A DNA stretch of 64,000 nt from Salibacterium qingdaonense (GCF_900114715.1 NZ_FOTY01000012.1:25314-89313); one strand, 5' to 3'; positions 1 through 8,832 are shown, counted from the stretch's first letter. Numbers and translations: made by a program. The notes: generated by a model not told the origin, from the sequence alone.

Positions 1-72
1 TTCCATCGATGAAAACGTACGATCCAAAGCGTTGTGTTTATCCAACAAGCGCCTTCCCCCTTTTTACAGTTT

Positions 73-279
73 TCATCCTCCAAGAAAAAAGTCAAGCACT
101 TTCGATGTACCGCTCACCTGGGCATTATACATTTCCGAGTAGCCGCAGTTTTTACAGTAAACGACGATAAAACGATTATTCTGCACATCAAAAAAACGGC
201 TGAATCCGGTTCCTGATACGGCAATTTCTTTTGTGCCGGCTTCCTCATGACCGCATTTCATGCATCCCTGTTGTTCCAT
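73..279 (-). CDS. Zinc-ribbon nucleic-acid-binding-type protein (DUF2082 family)
   Basis: The 68-residue product carries two CxxC pairs (C6/C9 and C42/C45) that would form one zinc ribbon. Between them lies the family-typical run G-T-K-E-I-A and the GTGFSRFFD stretch, and the C-terminus ends in a hydrophobic LDFFLGG. This pattern matches small Bacillus zinc-ribbon proteins grouped as DUF2082, which are presumed to bind nucleic acid; no reaction is known. It lies upstream of the DNA glycosylase on the same strand but is transcribed after it, about 60 bp away. The family assignment is from memory of the pattern; the molecular role is unknown. Confidence 0.75.
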   Translation of the reverse strand: MEQQGCMKCGHEEAGTKEIAVSGTGFSRFFDVQNNRFIVVYCKNCGYSEMYNAQVSGTSKVLDFFLGG

Positions 280-339
280 ATATCATATCTCCTTCTCTAA
301 GTACTTATCATGTATTACGATTGGTTCTCCTCCGCTATT

Positions 340-1209
340 TCAGTTGAATTCAGTACTTAACCATATATACAACGCGGCGTAGCTGGCGTAGGGGGACCAT
401 TCTTTGCTCTTCTCCTGAATTTCCTGCACGGATGGTTTGTCTTCCCTGCTCCATAGATGTTTCAGACCATTTTGTATACCGATGTCCTTTGCCGGAAGCA
501 GATCCGGACGCCCCAGTCCGAAGAGCAAAAAGCACTGAGCCGTCCACGGGCCGACGCCGCGGATGGCGGTTAGTGTCTTCATGATTTCCTCATCCGGCTT
601 TTCTTTAAGTGTCTCAAGATCCAGCTTTCCTTCCACTATCATTTTGGACGTATCAATGACGTATTCTGCTTTGCTGCGGCTGAACTGGAGCTGTTTCAGT
701 TCTTCCGGCTCAAGCCCTGCAATGCGTTCCGGCTCCGGATAAAACCAGACATCATCGATCATCTCCCCGTATGTCTCTACAAAACGGGACGACAACGTAT
801 AAGCAAACGACATGTTCAGCTGCTGATGTATAATCGTTTTCATAAGGCACCCGTACGTTTCGAATTCACAGACGAGCGGCGTCCCGGCAAACCGTTCAAA
901 CAACGGCGCAAGATCCGTTGAATAAAAATGTTCATTGATTGTTTCAAGCGGCCGGTTCCATAAAAAAATAGATTCAGCCTTTGCGCAGGCGGCATCGGGA
1001 GGTACCGTGTCTCCCGTCAGATTCACGTTGTACCCCTCTTCGGTCCGGTGAAAACGGAGTGTGATACCTTCGGATTTTCCATTATGTACGACCGGGATTT
1101 TCAGCCTCTCCTCTTTCTCGTCGAGGTTGTGCAGCGGATCTGCGCCGAGACGCCGAAGCATGACAGGCACATTGTAGTTCCGGGGCAGGCTGATTTCTTC
1201 GTTCCACAT
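340..1209 (-). CDS. DNA-3-methyladenine glycosylase, AlkA-type HhH-GPD
   Basis: Base-excision repair glycosylase that would remove alkylated purines. The C-terminal half has the helix-hairpin-helix signature I-R-G-V-G-P-W-T-A followed by the GPD-loop aspartate in L-L-P-A-K-D-I-G, as in AlkA/YfjP proteins. The 289-residue length fits the family. Two adjacent ATG codons at 1212 and 1209 sit 5 and 8 nt after an AAGGAGG site, so the second is preferred; an ATG at 1236 lies upstream of that site and is unlikely to be used. The N-terminal region before about residue 100 is the AlkA N-terminal domain. No alkyltransferase partner lies next to it. Confidence 0.88.
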   Translation of the reverse strand: MWNEEISLPRNYNVPVMLRRLGADPLHNLDEKEERLKIPVVHNGKSEGITLRFHRTEEGYNVNLTGDTVPPDAACAKAESIFLWNRPLETINEHFYSTDLAPLFERFAGTPLVCEFETYGCLMKTIIHQQLNMSFAYTLSSRFVETYGEMIDDVWFYPEPERIAGLEPEELKQLQFSRSKAEYVIDTSKMIVEGKLDLETLKEKPDEEIMKTLTAIRGVGPWTAQCFLLFGLGRPDLLPAKDIGIQNGLKHLWSREDKPSVQEIQEKSKEWSPYASYAALYIWLSTEFN

Positions 1210-1339
1210 CATCCGGCCCTCCTTTTTTCTTTTCATTGTACCATGCTTACGCTTATTTCCTAAACTTACTAGTCCGGAGTATGGAAGCTGTTTGATAGAA
1301 TAAAAGTATTCCTGTCAGAAAAAAGGGGGGTACATACGA

Positions 1340-1690
1340 ATGACTATCGCTACAGATCTTGCAACAATCCGTATTCTGGGATCCCTTCATCAATCCCTCA
1401 CAGATTCTCCACTTTCGGAGACTGTGGGAACGTTATGCCGTGAAGTAGATTACATCGACTGGGCCGGCATTTATTTTTATGAAGAAGGTCAAACAAAACT
1501 GGCGGCCTCTGCATCAACCGATTCAGAAGACGCGGCCCTGCAGAGCCGGCTCGGCTTTCCGATCCACCTGCCGGACGGCACCGAAACCGGTGTGCTTGTC
1601 GTAAAAAGCAGGCAGTGGATCGTGTTTGACGTCAATGACGTGCCAACACTTGAAACCATTGCTTCAGAAATTGGAAAACAGAATGGGTAA
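1340..1690 (+). CDS. Short GAF-domain protein
   Basis: The 116-residue product reads as a compact GAF domain. It has a helical N-terminus (residues 1-30), the D-Y-I-D-W-A-G-I-Y strand typical of GAF domains of the free-methionine-sulfoxide-reductase (YtsP) type, and a closing G-V-L-V-V strand and helix. It is about 40 residues shorter than YtsP-type proteins and keeps only one cysteine (C33), so the reductase activity is doubtful. A GGGGGG-rich ribosome binding site lies 9 nt before the ATG. It could be a small-molecule sensor or a degenerate enzyme; the ligand is unknown. Confidence 0.65.
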   Translation: MTIATDLATIRILGSLHQSLTDSPLSETVGTLCREVDYIDWAGIYFYEEGQTKLAASASTDSEDAALQSRLGFPIHLPDGTETGVLVVKSRQWIVFDVNDVPTLETIASEIGKQNG

Positions 1691-1748
1691 CCATGGATAA
1701 TCAAAGACACCAGTGCCGCTCTCCGGCAGCTGTGGGTCTTACAACTGA

Positions 1749-1795
1749 TTCCAGAGGACCGTACCGGATTTTTCGCGGGTACATGTCCTCTGGAA
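1749..1795 (+). terminator. Hairpin between the convergent GAF and pdaA genes
   Basis: A perfect 11-bp inverted repeat (TTCCAGAGGAC and its complement) with an inner GTACC/GGTAC pair follows the GAF gene. The T-tract after it is poor (CTTTATTTAT), so it may be a weak terminator for the plus-strand gene. Confidence 0.5.
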
Positions 1796-1821
1796 CTTTA
1801 TTTATATCCAAGATGATCATG

Positions 1822-2607
1822 TTACAAGAAGGGAACATTTTCTTCAGAGGTAAGAACGAGGTGATCAAGATTCTGAAAGGTGTAGCCCTCTTTGCGGCAT
1901 TCATCAATCACCCGTGCAAGCGCTGCGGCATTATCTTCAGAAACCGAATGCAAAAGCATAACTGCGCCGGGATGAACTCTTTTCATAATGCTGTGGTAGG
2001 CATAATCCGCTCCGTGCTGGCTGCCGGTTTCCCAGTCCACGTACGCAAACGACCAGAATACATTCGTGTACCCTAGTTTTTCCGTCTCAGCAAGGGTCCG
2101 TTCACTGAATGTGCCTTTTGGTGGACGCAGGTACTGCATGGCCGGGCCTCCTGTCTGCTTCTGGTACCTCTCGTTCACCTTTTCCAATTCCTTTTTTAAC
2201 TCTTCCCGGCTCAATTCCGGAAGGCTCGGATGACTCCATGAATGATTTCCGACGATATGGCCTTCATCTTCCATTCTCTCCACCAGCTCCGGGGCTGAAT
2301 TCAGATAGTGACCCGTCACGAAAAAAGCAGCAGGCACCTCTTTTTCTTTCAGCACATCGAGAATGTCTCCGGTATAGCCTTCTTCATAACCATTGTCGAA
2401 GGTGAGATACAACGTTTTATTCTCCGGTTCACCTATGAAATAACCGTTGTATTTTTGAAGGAGTTCTTTGTATTCCGGTTCAGTATCAGCCGGCTCATTA
2501 TTTTCAGCCGGATTGAAATTCCATCTGTAGATGTCTCCGGCATCCGCCACATTCCACTGGAAGCAAAACCAGAAAAACAGCACGAAAAAAGCAGTGAAAG
2601 CCCGCAT
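1822..2607 (-). CDS. pdaA: Polysaccharide deacetylase, PdaA-type (spore cortex delta-lactam)
   Basis: Predicted N-acetylmuramic acid deacetylase that makes muramic delta-lactam in the spore cortex. The start at 2607 is chosen because AAGGAG lies 7 nt upstream and a hydrophobic signal segment (residues 3-19) follows at once; the 28 codons upstream have no such site. The 261-residue length matches PdaA. The NodB catalytic region shows T-F-D-N-G-Y (D71, N72 in place of the usual second Asp, as in PdaA) and the metal histidines H122 and H126 in N-H-S-W-S-H. A late histidine in M-L-L-H-S is the usual motif-5 residue. It supports the view that the host forms endospores. Confidence 0.9.
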   Translation of the reverse strand: MRAFTAFFVLFFWFCFQWNVADAGDIYRWNFNPAENNEPADTEPEYKELLQKYNGYFIGEPENKTLYLTFDNGYEEGYTGDILDVLKEKEVPAAFFVTGHYLNSAPELVERMEDEGHIVGNHSWSHPSLPELSREELKKELEKVNERYQKQTGGPAMQYLRPPKGTFSERTLAETEKLGYTNVFWSFAYVDWETGSQHGADYAYHSIMKRVHPGAVMLLHSVSEDNAAALARVIDECRKEGYTFQNLDHLVLTSEENVPFL

Positions 2608-2749
2608 ACCGATTCTCCTTTTTTCTCTAGGTTCTGTTATCAAAAAATTTTTATGCTTCCTTATTACATTTTTGCGCAAAAATATTTTCAATTTTATTTA
2701 CAGTGTATATAATAGGTGGCTGACGTACTCATTAGAAAGGATTTTATAT

Positions 2750-4279
2750 ATGAACGATTTAAGGAAAAAGAGTGTGCTGCAGCGCATGCTGGACGGTGTA
2801 GAGCGCATCGGGAACAAGCTTCCGCACCCGATTACTTTGTTTGCTATTTTGGCGCTCTTGATCGCGGTACTGTCCGCCGTCCTTGCCCCGCTGAATATTC
2901 AAGTGGAAGACCCCGCCGCCGAAGGAGAAATGCTTACTGTCACGAACCTGCTGTCAGGAAGCGGCATTGAGTATATATTCACCAGCATGGTCGATAACTT
3001 TATAAACTTTGCTCCGCTCGGTGTTGTGCTTGCGACGATGATAGGGATTGGTTTGGCAGAGCGGACAGGTTTGATCAGCGCAGCACTGCGCGGCTTTGTA
3101 CTGTCGATTCCATCCAAATTACTTACCGCCGGGCTTATTTTTGCAGGCATTATGTCTAATGTTGCCACAGATGCCGGCTACGTTGTGTTACCTCCGCTCG
3201 GTGCGATGCTGTTCGCCGCTCTCGGCCGACACCCGCTCGCCGGTCTTGCCGCAGCATTCGCCGGTGTATCTGCCGGGTTCAGCGCCAACCTGCTGTTGTC
3301 AGCACTGGATCCGATGCTCGGAGAACTAACCTCTCAGGCCGCGGCTACGATTGACGAGTCTTACGCAGAAGGCATGAACAATGCGATGAACTATTATTTC
3401 ATGATAGTCTCCACCGTAGTGCTGACCCTCATCGGAACATTCATCAGTGAAAAAATTGTAGAGCCGCGTCTTGGCTCCTATAAAGGAGAGGTACAGCAGG
3501 AATCTCCAGAGCTCACGTCCGTTGAAAAGAAAGGAATGCTGTGGGCCGTCATTTCGTTTTTTGTATCAGCCATTCTGCTCTCTCTGCTGATTGTTCCGGC
3601 TGGTGCCCCGCTTCGCGGCGAAAACGGAGGTATTGTTAATTCTCCGTTTATGAGCGAACTTGTAGTTACCATCCTGATTCTTTTCTTCATCCCGGGGCTC
3701 GTTTACGGCATTGTCACCAAATCAATCAAAAGCGATAAAGATGTTGCCAACCAGCTGTCGGACACGATGGCATCGATGGGAATGTTTATCGTTCTTGCTT
3801 TTACGGCTGGACAATTTGTCGCGTATTTCAGCGAAACAAATCTGGGTACAATTCTCAGTGTTGCTGGAGCGGACCTGCTCGACCGCTGGGAACCAGACGG
3901 TATTCTGTTAATCCTGGGCTTTATTCTGATGGCGGGATTCATCAATCTGTTTATCGGCAGCTCCTCCGCCAAATGGGCTATGTTAGCACCAGTATTTGTG
4001 CCGATTATGATGCAGCAGGGATACTCACCGGAACTTACGCAGATGGCGTACAGGGTCGCGGACTCTGCAACCAACATTATAACGCCGTTAATGACGTATT
4101 TTGCTGTCATCATCGCGTTTGCCCAAAGGTATGACAAAAATATGGGCATTGGCTCATTAATCTCAGTTATGCTCCCTTATTCCATTGGGTTTTTGGTTAT
4201 CTGGTCCATCCTGTTGATTGCCTGGATGCTTCTTGGCATCGACCTCGGACCCGGATCCCCGATTTATTACGACGGCTGA
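2750..4279 (+). CDS. AbgT-family transporter
   Basis: A 509-residue integral membrane protein of the AbgT family, whose known members move p-aminobenzoyl-glutamate or export folate-related antimetabolites such as sulfonamides. The N-terminus has the typical short cytoplasmic lead with G-N-K-L-P-H-P, and the body has the conserved T-D-A-G-Y-V-V-L-P-P-L motif and the late helix ending S-S-S-A-K-W-A. About ten or more hydrophobic segments are visible. The ATG at 2750 follows AGAAAGG; the reading frame continues upstream but overlaps pdaA antisense and lacks a start signal. Substrate here is not determined. Confidence 0.85.
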   Translation: MNDLRKKSVLQRMLDGVERIGNKLPHPITLFAILALLIAVLSAVLAPLNIQVEDPAAEGEMLTVTNLLSGSGIEYIFTSMVDNFINFAPLGVVLATMIGIGLAERTGLISAALRGFVLSIPSKLLTAGLIFAGIMSNVATDAGYVVLPPLGAMLFAALGRHPLAGLAAAFAGVSAGFSANLLLSALDPMLGELTSQAAATIDESYAEGMNNAMNYYFMIVSTVVLTLIGTFISEKIVEPRLGSYKGEVQQESPELTSVEKKGMLWAVISFFVSAILLSLLIVPAGAPLRGENGGIVNSPFMSELVVTILILFFIPGLVYGIVTKSIKSDKDVANQLSDTMASMGMFIVLAFTAGQFVAYFSETNLGTILSVAGADLLDRWEPDGILLILGFILMAGFINLFIGSSSAKWAMLAPVFVPIMMQQGYSPELTQMAYRVADSATNIITPLMTYFAVIIAFAQRYDKNMGIGSLISVMLPYSIGFLVIWSILLIAWMLLGIDLGPGSPIYYDG

Positions 4280-4286
4280 AAAAAGA

Positions 4287-4324
4287 CCGCGCTCCACCAT
4301 ATCATGTGGAGCGCGGCTTTTTTT
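4287..4324. terminator. Bidirectional terminator
   Basis: An 11-bp stem (CCGCGCTCCAC with its complement, loop CATATCAT) is flanked by A-tract on the left and T-tract on the right. It serves the AbgT gene and overlaps the stop of the convergent phosphatase gene. Confidence 0.9.
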
Positions 4325-4925
4325 AATACTTTAAATGGTGATACTGATTAATGTAGTGAATGGTGAGTCTGCCGTCTTTCCAGCTGATTTTGCTGACGCC
4401 CGTATTGTCAATTCTAAATGGACGGTGCAGCTTATCCCAGTCCTCACCGGCAAGCAGATACATCAAAAAGATAGTCAAAAATCCGCCGTGAGACACAATC
4501 GCAGCCGTTTCTTCTTCTTTGATGCTTTTCACAAGATGATACAGCTTTTCGCAGCGGACCGTAATTTCTTCATCGGTTTCCGTTCCTTCAAGGCCCGAAC
4601 GCAGAATCGTCGTCTGCCGGACTTTGGGGTACATCTCATAAATCTTTTCTCTCGTCTTCCCTTCAAGAGGACCCAGATAAATCTCACGGAAATCCTTCGA
4701 CGGGACTGCCTTTTGCTTTTGATATTTCTCTATGCCTGCTGCTGTTTCTCTGGCACGGGTTAGATCGCTGGCGTAGAAATGGTCCAGAGTCAGATCAGCC
4801 ATCGATTCCCCAAGCAGGCGGGCCTGTTCCCTGCCCTTGGCCGACAGTTCAAAATCTGCGGCACCCTGCACTCTTGCCTTACGGTTTCCTTCGGATTCCC
4901 CGTGTCTGATTAAGTACACAGCCAT
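4323..4925 (-). CDS. Histidine phosphatase family protein (phosphoglycerate-mutase-like)
   Basis: The 200-residue protein starts with the catalytic R-H-G-E-S motif (residues 7-11), the phosphohistidine site of the branch-1 histidine phosphatases. A second conserved histidine occurs in V-S-H-G-G-F late in the chain, and the glutamate of the proton-donor region is in E-I-Y-L-G-P-L-E-G. This matches small Bacillus phosphatases of the YhfR/PhoE kind rather than true glycolytic mutase. It is the last gene of a short minus-strand unit after the MATE and SE1561 genes, separated from the latter by 2 nt, so they are probably co-transcribed. Substrate unknown. Confidence 0.88.
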   Translation of the reverse strand: MAVYLIRHGESEGNRKARVQGAADFELSAKGREQARLLGESMADLTLDHFYASDLTRARETAAGIEKYQKQKAVPSKDFREIYLGPLEGKTREKIYEMYPKVRQTTILRSGLEGTETDEEITVRCEKLYHLVKSIKEEETAAIVSHGGFLTIFLMYLLAGEDWDKLHRPFRIDNTGVSKISWKDGRLTIHYINQYHHLKY

Positions 4926-4927
4926 GC

Positions 4928-5131
4928 TTATCTCTCCTCGTTTTCCTTCCAGTCCTGTTTGAACTGGCGCAGTTTCACTGCAGTGTCCTGCAGTATCTTC
5001 TCTATTCGTTCGATATCGCCTTTCTGCAGGTCGCTCTCGTTTTCCATCTCACCGAGCGCTTCCTGCATCAGCGTCATTTTCTGCTTCAGATAATGGATCT
5101 GGCGCTTTTTTTCATGTACAGGGGTTCCCAT
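4928..5131 (-). CDS. Small coiled-coil protein, SE1561 family
   Basis: A 67-residue, highly charged, helix-forming protein with no membrane segment. The H-E-K-K-R-Q-I-H-Y-L-K-Q-K lead and the later E-D/I-E-R-I-E-K-I-L pattern resemble the uncharacterised SE1561 family of Bacilli. The start at 5131 is preferred over 5155 because AAAGGA lies 7 nt upstream; this site lies inside the end of the MATE gene, so the two are likely translationally linked. Function is unknown. Confidence 0.65.
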   Translation of the reverse strand: MGTPVHEKKRQIHYLKQKMTLMQEALGEMENESDLQKGDIERIEKILQDTAVKLRQFKQDWKENEER

Positions 5132-5135
5132 CGCA

Positions 5136-6494
5136 CTATCCTTTCTGTTTTTCATCCCGGAAAATATCGATATCCCGCCATTTCCCGAACTTGAAATACG
5201 CAGCGGCCGCTGCTGAACTTAATATAAAGCTGCACCCGACTCCGATACCGATGCCGGTTTCGCCGTAAATCGAAGAGAACAGCCAGGCCAGCGGAAAACG
5301 CAGCGCCCAGAACGAAATAATGTTAAGAACGAGCACCTGCATCACGGCCCCGGAGGACCGCACTATTCCGTTGAGGACAAAATTAATCCCGAGAAACGGA
5401 TAAAAGAAAGCCACAATGCGCAAATACTCTGCGCCAAAAGAAATTGTTGCCTGATCATCGACAAACATACCCATTAACAGTTCAGCGCCGAGAAAGACAA
5501 GGGCGCTGATCGTTAGCGACACACTGAAAATAAGGATCAGTCCGCTTCTGGCAATATCCCCGACTCTGTCCCAGCGCGAGGCGCCAATATTCTGTCCGGA
5601 CATACTCGTAATGGCGGAGCCGAGAGTTGTAGCAGGCATCATGATCAAGCTGTCAAGCCGCTGGGCAGCTCCGTACCCGGACACGACTGTTTCCCCGAAG
5701 GAAGTCACGACCGTCATGATAGCGAGCACTCCTCCGGAGATGGCCATCATCGAAACTCCTGAAGGGAGACCGAGTTTAAAAATCCGTTGAAATTCCGCCC
5801 GCGGAGGAAGGCTCGGAATTGTAAACGGAAGGCCTTTTTTGACGATGGAATAAATAATTCCAAACAAAAATGCACTGCCCTGAGCGAGGACCGTGGCCCA
5901 GGCGGCACCTTCCATCCCCCAGCCAAATCCGGCAATAAACAATGGGTCAAGAATCATATTCAAAAGCACGGCTAAAGTAATAAAACGAAGCGGGGTTTTA
6001 CTATCTCCGATTGCACGAAGAACGGTGCCGATAAAGTTATAGCCGAATAAAAACAATATCCCCGTGAAGTTAATGCGGAGATAATTGACTGCATCGGTCA
6101 TCATCGACTCCGGCGTTCCCATCCATGTCAATATGTGCGGTGCCATGACAAAACCGATGACCCCAAGCAGTATTGATAACGTACCGAGAACAAAGACAAA
6201 CGCGTTCAACGATCTTTTCAGACCGTCTTCGTCTTCTGCTCCTTTCCTTTGGGACAACACCGTCAGCGTGGCGCTGTTAATTCCGATGACAAAGGATAGA
6301 ATCGTAAAGACAACGGTGGATGAGATCGACACGGCTCCAAGCGCTGTAGACCCCAGTAAATTACCGACCCATAAACTGTCTATAATCTGATAAGAGCTCT
6401 GAAGCAGATTCCCGATAAAAATAGGAAACGCAAAAAGAATCATTTTGCGCATAATACTGCCTTCTGTAAAATCATACTGCCTGTTTCCTGCCAT
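5136..6494 (-). CDS. MATE-family efflux transporter
   Basis: A 452-residue membrane protein with twelve probable helices and two similar halves, each starting with a helix in the pattern of the MatE domain (G-S-I-M-R-K-M-I-L-F-A-F-P at the N-terminus, K-L-G-L-P-S-G at the start of the second half). Such proteins export cationic drugs or metabolites in exchange for Na+ or H+. It heads a minus-strand run with the SE1561 and phosphatase genes. The substrate cannot be read from sequence. Confidence 0.9.
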   Translation of the reverse strand: MAGNRQYDFTEGSIMRKMILFAFPIFIGNLLQSSYQIIDSLWVGNLLGSTALGAVSISSTVVFTILSFVIGINSATLTVLSQRKGAEDEDGLKRSLNAFVFVLGTLSILLGVIGFVMAPHILTWMGTPESMMTDAVNYLRINFTGILFLFGYNFIGTVLRAIGDSKTPLRFITLAVLLNMILDPLFIAGFGWGMEGAAWATVLAQGSAFLFGIIYSIVKKGLPFTIPSLPPRAEFQRIFKLGLPSGVSMMAISGGVLAIMTVVTSFGETVVSGYGAAQRLDSLIMMPATTLGSAITSMSGQNIGASRWDRVGDIARSGLILIFSVSLTISALVFLGAELLMGMFVDDQATISFGAEYLRIVAFFYPFLGINFVLNGIVRSSGAVMQVLVLNIISFWALRFPLAWLFSSIYGETGIGIGVGCSFILSSAAAAAYFKFGKWRDIDIFRDEKQKG

Positions 6495-6544
6495 GCTTCT
6501 CGCTCTCCTGTACCGGTTTAAAGACTGTTTGATTCTTTTTCCTG

Positions 6545-6931
6545 TCAGCCGGTCTGTATTTCAAACGTCTCCGAAATATCGATGCTGTCTTTGACAGATT
6601 GCACCATGGAGCAATGTTTGCGGGTCCACTCCATGTTCTTTTCCATCTTGGTTTCATTTATATTATCGGCCTTCACGATAAAATGAAGATGAATACTTTG
6701 AATTTCATCGGCTCCTTCACCACTTCTGGTCACTTCTGTCTGAATCTGAATATCGTGGACGGTCTGACGCCGTTTTTCCATGATTTTACGAAGTACGCCT
6801 CCGCTGCAGACAGCCACAGAAGAGACGAGCAGCTGATAGGGACGGTACCCGTATGTCTCATCGGAGCACACCTGAAGTGTACCGTACTCGGTCTCTGTCG
6901 AAAAACCTTGTTCCTGCATTTCAAATTCCAT
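6545..6931 (-). CDS. OsmC-family peroxide-reducing protein
   Basis: A 128-residue protein with the two catalytic cysteines of the OsmC/Ohr fold: C42 in V-A-V-C-S-G-G and C107 in R-K-H-C-S-M. These normally reduce organic hydroperoxides using dihydrolipoyl or other thiols. The start at 6931 has AAGGAG 9 nt upstream; the frame extends further up but without a site. Its short chain and Y-R-P-Y-Q-L-L-V-S-S motif are closer to the YhfA-like branch than to OhrA/B. It stands alone between the MATE gene and the release-factor-like gene. Confidence 0.85.
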   Translation of the reverse strand: MEFEMQEQGFSTETEYGTLQVCSDETYGYRPYQLLVSSVAVCSGGVLRKIMEKRRQTVHDIQIQTEVTRSGEGADEIQSIHLHFIVKADNINETKMEKNMEWTRKHCSMVQSVKDSIDISETFEIQTG

Positions 6932-7076
6932 GATGTAACACTCCTTCTTCTCAACAATAAATCCCAGGCTCCCTGAGTGTATCATGACGCATAACTGCGT
7001 GTCTTTTCCATCGTACCAAACACGGGACTGATTTCCACACAATCTGCCTTACACACTATAATGCGGGGATATAAAA

Positions 7077-7101
7077 AGCCGGGCTCGGGGCCCGGCTTTT
7101 T
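7077..7101 (-). terminator. Rho-independent terminator after the release-factor-like gene
   Basis: AGCCGGGC paired with GCCCGGCT around a TCGGG loop, with flanking A and T runs, directly beyond the stop at 7103. Confidence 0.85.
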
Positions 7102-7102
7102 G

Positions 7103-7909
7103 TTACCGTACTTCTTCGTCGTATACAATATTCAGTATTTCATGGGCAGGTTTTGAGATAAGGTTTTTCGTCACTTTATTAATAATGGTGGAGTTGAGAT
7201 GTTCTTCCACTTCTTCGATAGATTCTTTACTTCCTATGAGGTATACGCCCCGCAGATTGCGGTTCTTGATTTCCTTATCGAGTACGGGGGCAAGTTGTTT
7301 GTACCAGCGGTGTCTGTTTTCCTCAAACCGCTGCTGCACTTCGTCCACCTGAGTAGAACCTGAAGAGGTACGGTCCGATGAGGCATTCCCTTTGTACTGT
7401 TTCCAGTCTTCGGATTCCACTTCCCAGCTGAAATGTTTTTCGTCCCGGACTTCCCCAAGGGCCGCGTCAATTAACACCACGTCACTTTTCTGGACAAGAA
7501 GAATGCCGACGGCCGGGAATTCTGTCTGTAGTTCTTCAAGCTGGTCGACCACCGGATAGCTTTCCCAATGAAACGCTGTCTCGACCGGAACCTGGACAAT
7601 TTTTTCGACATGAAATTCCCCGTCGGCCGACGCCATGAATACAAAACCTTTCTGCAGATTCATCTGCTGGTCGTAGATTTCCTTATTGGCTTGGTCAGCC
7701 AATTTTTTATAGGCCTTCTCTTCCTCTTTTGTACCGCTTGTTTCGATGTATTCTTTTAAGTGTTTCAATCCATTTTTCAGACGGATTTTCCATTCTCCTC
7801 CGTGCTGGGAGCCATCAGCGAAATCTGTATTTAAATAAATGGTAAGTATACCCGTTTGATCTTCCTGTTGTTTGTACGTCTTCAATTCGTCAGCCAAAGT
7901 CATATACAC
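7103..7909 (-). CDS. VLRF1/baeRF-type release-factor-like protein
   Basis: The 268-residue product shows the eRF1-like fold signature of bacterial aeRF1-type proteins: L-T-I-Y-L-N-T-D near residues 21-28 and a late Y-L-I-G-S-K-E region. The family is predicted to act on stalled ribosomes or peptidyl-tRNA, but Bacillus members are poorly studied. The first codon is GTG, 4 nt after GAGGAGG; an ATG two codons later has a 10-nt spacing and is an equal candidate. It is monocistronic with its own terminator. Confidence 0.72.
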   Translation of the reverse strand: MYMTLADELKTYKQQEDQTGILTIYLNTDFADGSQHGGEWKIRLKNGLKHLKEYIETSGTKEEEKAYKKLADQANKEIYDQQMNLQKGFVFMASADGEFHVEKIVQVPVETAFHWESYPVVDQLEELQTEFPAVGILLVQKSDVVLIDAALGEVRDEKHFSWEVESEDWKQYKGNASSDRTSSGSTQVDEVQQRFEENRHRWYKQLAPVLDKEIKNRNLRGVYLIGSKESIEEVEEHLNSTIINKVTKNLISKPAHEILNIVYDEEVR

Positions 7910-8007
7910 ATTTCCTCCTCATGCAAGATTTCAACCTGTTTATTTTTCTCACGGTTAATATAACCTTTACAATCCAGATATAAACTGCAAATTCAAATTA
8001 GGAGGGA

Positions 8008-8136
8008 ATGCATGGGATATTCCAGATCAAACGAACTCTTCTTCGTGACTCAAACAACGGGGATTTGTGCATCGATGCTGCCTGTATCAGTTCTTCGGAT
8101 TTCTCTATCGATCTCCGCACAGCGCCCTTTGATTGA
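8008..8136 (+). CDS. Possible 42-residue small ORF
   Basis: An ATG at 8008 opens 42 codons that stop just before the terminator hairpin of the YtxH gene. A TAGGAGGG site lies immediately upstream, only 2 nt from this ATG; a second ATG at 8012 in another frame has a better 6-nt spacing but runs antisense into the YtxH gene. The predicted peptide has two cysteines and no membrane segment. No family is recognised. It fills the otherwise gene-free stretch 7910-8134; it may be a real small protein or a decayed remnant. Confidence 0.28.
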   Translation: MHGIFQIKRTLLRDSNNGDLCIDAACISSSDFSIDLRTAPFD

Positions 8137-8167
8137 AAAAAACACGGCCCGGATTTCCGGACCGTGT
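8135..8167 (-). terminator. Terminator after the YtxH-type gene
   Basis: CACGG-c-CCGG paired with CCGG-a-CCGTG around ATTT, followed on the minus strand by a run of eight T. Confidence 0.85.
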
Positions 8168-8171
8168 TGTG

Positions 8172-8603
8172 TTATGACTGATCATCTTTTGTCGGCAGTT
8201 TTTCCACATTTTCAGCCTGTTCGATCTGCTTTTGTTCCGAATCTTCCTGGTTTAGTTCTTTTATTTCACGGGCTGTCTTTTCCGCCTGGCTTTTTGCCGA
8301 TAACGCCGTTTCCTTTAGATGTCCTGCGCGGTCGGCGATATCCTGCACGTCATCAGATGCCGACTGCAGAAGGTGGGACAGTTCATTGGAGGCCCCCTTC
8401 ATTTTTGAGATGAGCTCCTCCCGGTTTTCCGAAAGAAATGAACTTACGTGATTCACGGTGGAGGCTGTCTGTTTCGTACCGCGTACAATTGACGTTCTCG
8501 TCCGTTTGTTAAGAGCAAGGACAGCGGCGGCAGTTGTTACTCCCCCTGCAATCAGGCCGATTGTCCACCCCCTGCTGGATTTGTTGTTTTGTTTCTGCTG
8601 CAT
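8172..8603 (-). CDS. YtxH-domain general stress protein
   Basis: A 143-residue protein with one N-terminal hydrophobic segment (G-L-I-A-G-G-V-T-T-A-A-A-V-L-A-L, about residues 15-31) followed by a long charged helical tail. This is the layout of YtxH-like proteins of Bacillus, which are cell-envelope or general-stress associated. The ATG at 8603 is preferred over an in-frame GTG at 8615 because AAAGGTGG lies 8 nt before it. The tail (E-N-R-E-E-L-I-S-K-M then D-V-Q-D-I-A-D-R-A) resembles coiled-coil stress proteins. Precise function unknown. Confidence 0.8.
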   Translation of the reverse strand: MQQKQNNKSSRGWTIGLIAGGVTTAAAVLALNKRTRTSIVRGTKQTASTVNHVSSFLSENREELISKMKGASNELSHLLQSASDDVQDIADRAGHLKETALSAKSQAEKTAREIKELNQEDSEQKQIEQAENVEKLPTKDDQS

Positions 8604-8826
8604 AGGTTTATCCACCTTTCCAAGTGACCCTTGTCATTTGCGTATTAGTATGTACTTACCACGAATCGATTAAAAATATTCTTCAAATTTCATGTCGAAG
8701 TACGAACCTAGTTTCATTATAACGATTGTCCGCATGTTTTCAACCTGTCAGCACCTCAATTTACGTAAATTAAAAGTATTCAAAAAAAAGTAACATTTTG
8801 TTCATTTATTATGTTTCTCCATTCGT

Positions 8827-8832
8827 TATAAT
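8827..8832 (+). promoter_or_regulatory. Putative -10 box of the FbpB-type gene
   Basis: A perfect TATAAT lies 44 nt before the start of the small basic protein; an AT-rich TTTATT at 8805-8810 could be a poor -35. No Fur box is visible in this stretch. Confidence 0.5.

Noticed and set aside
8012..8413. 133-residue plus-strand frame with a good ribosome binding site
   Set aside because: Most of it is antisense to the YtxH-type gene and passes through that gene's terminator; the product looks like antisense translation.
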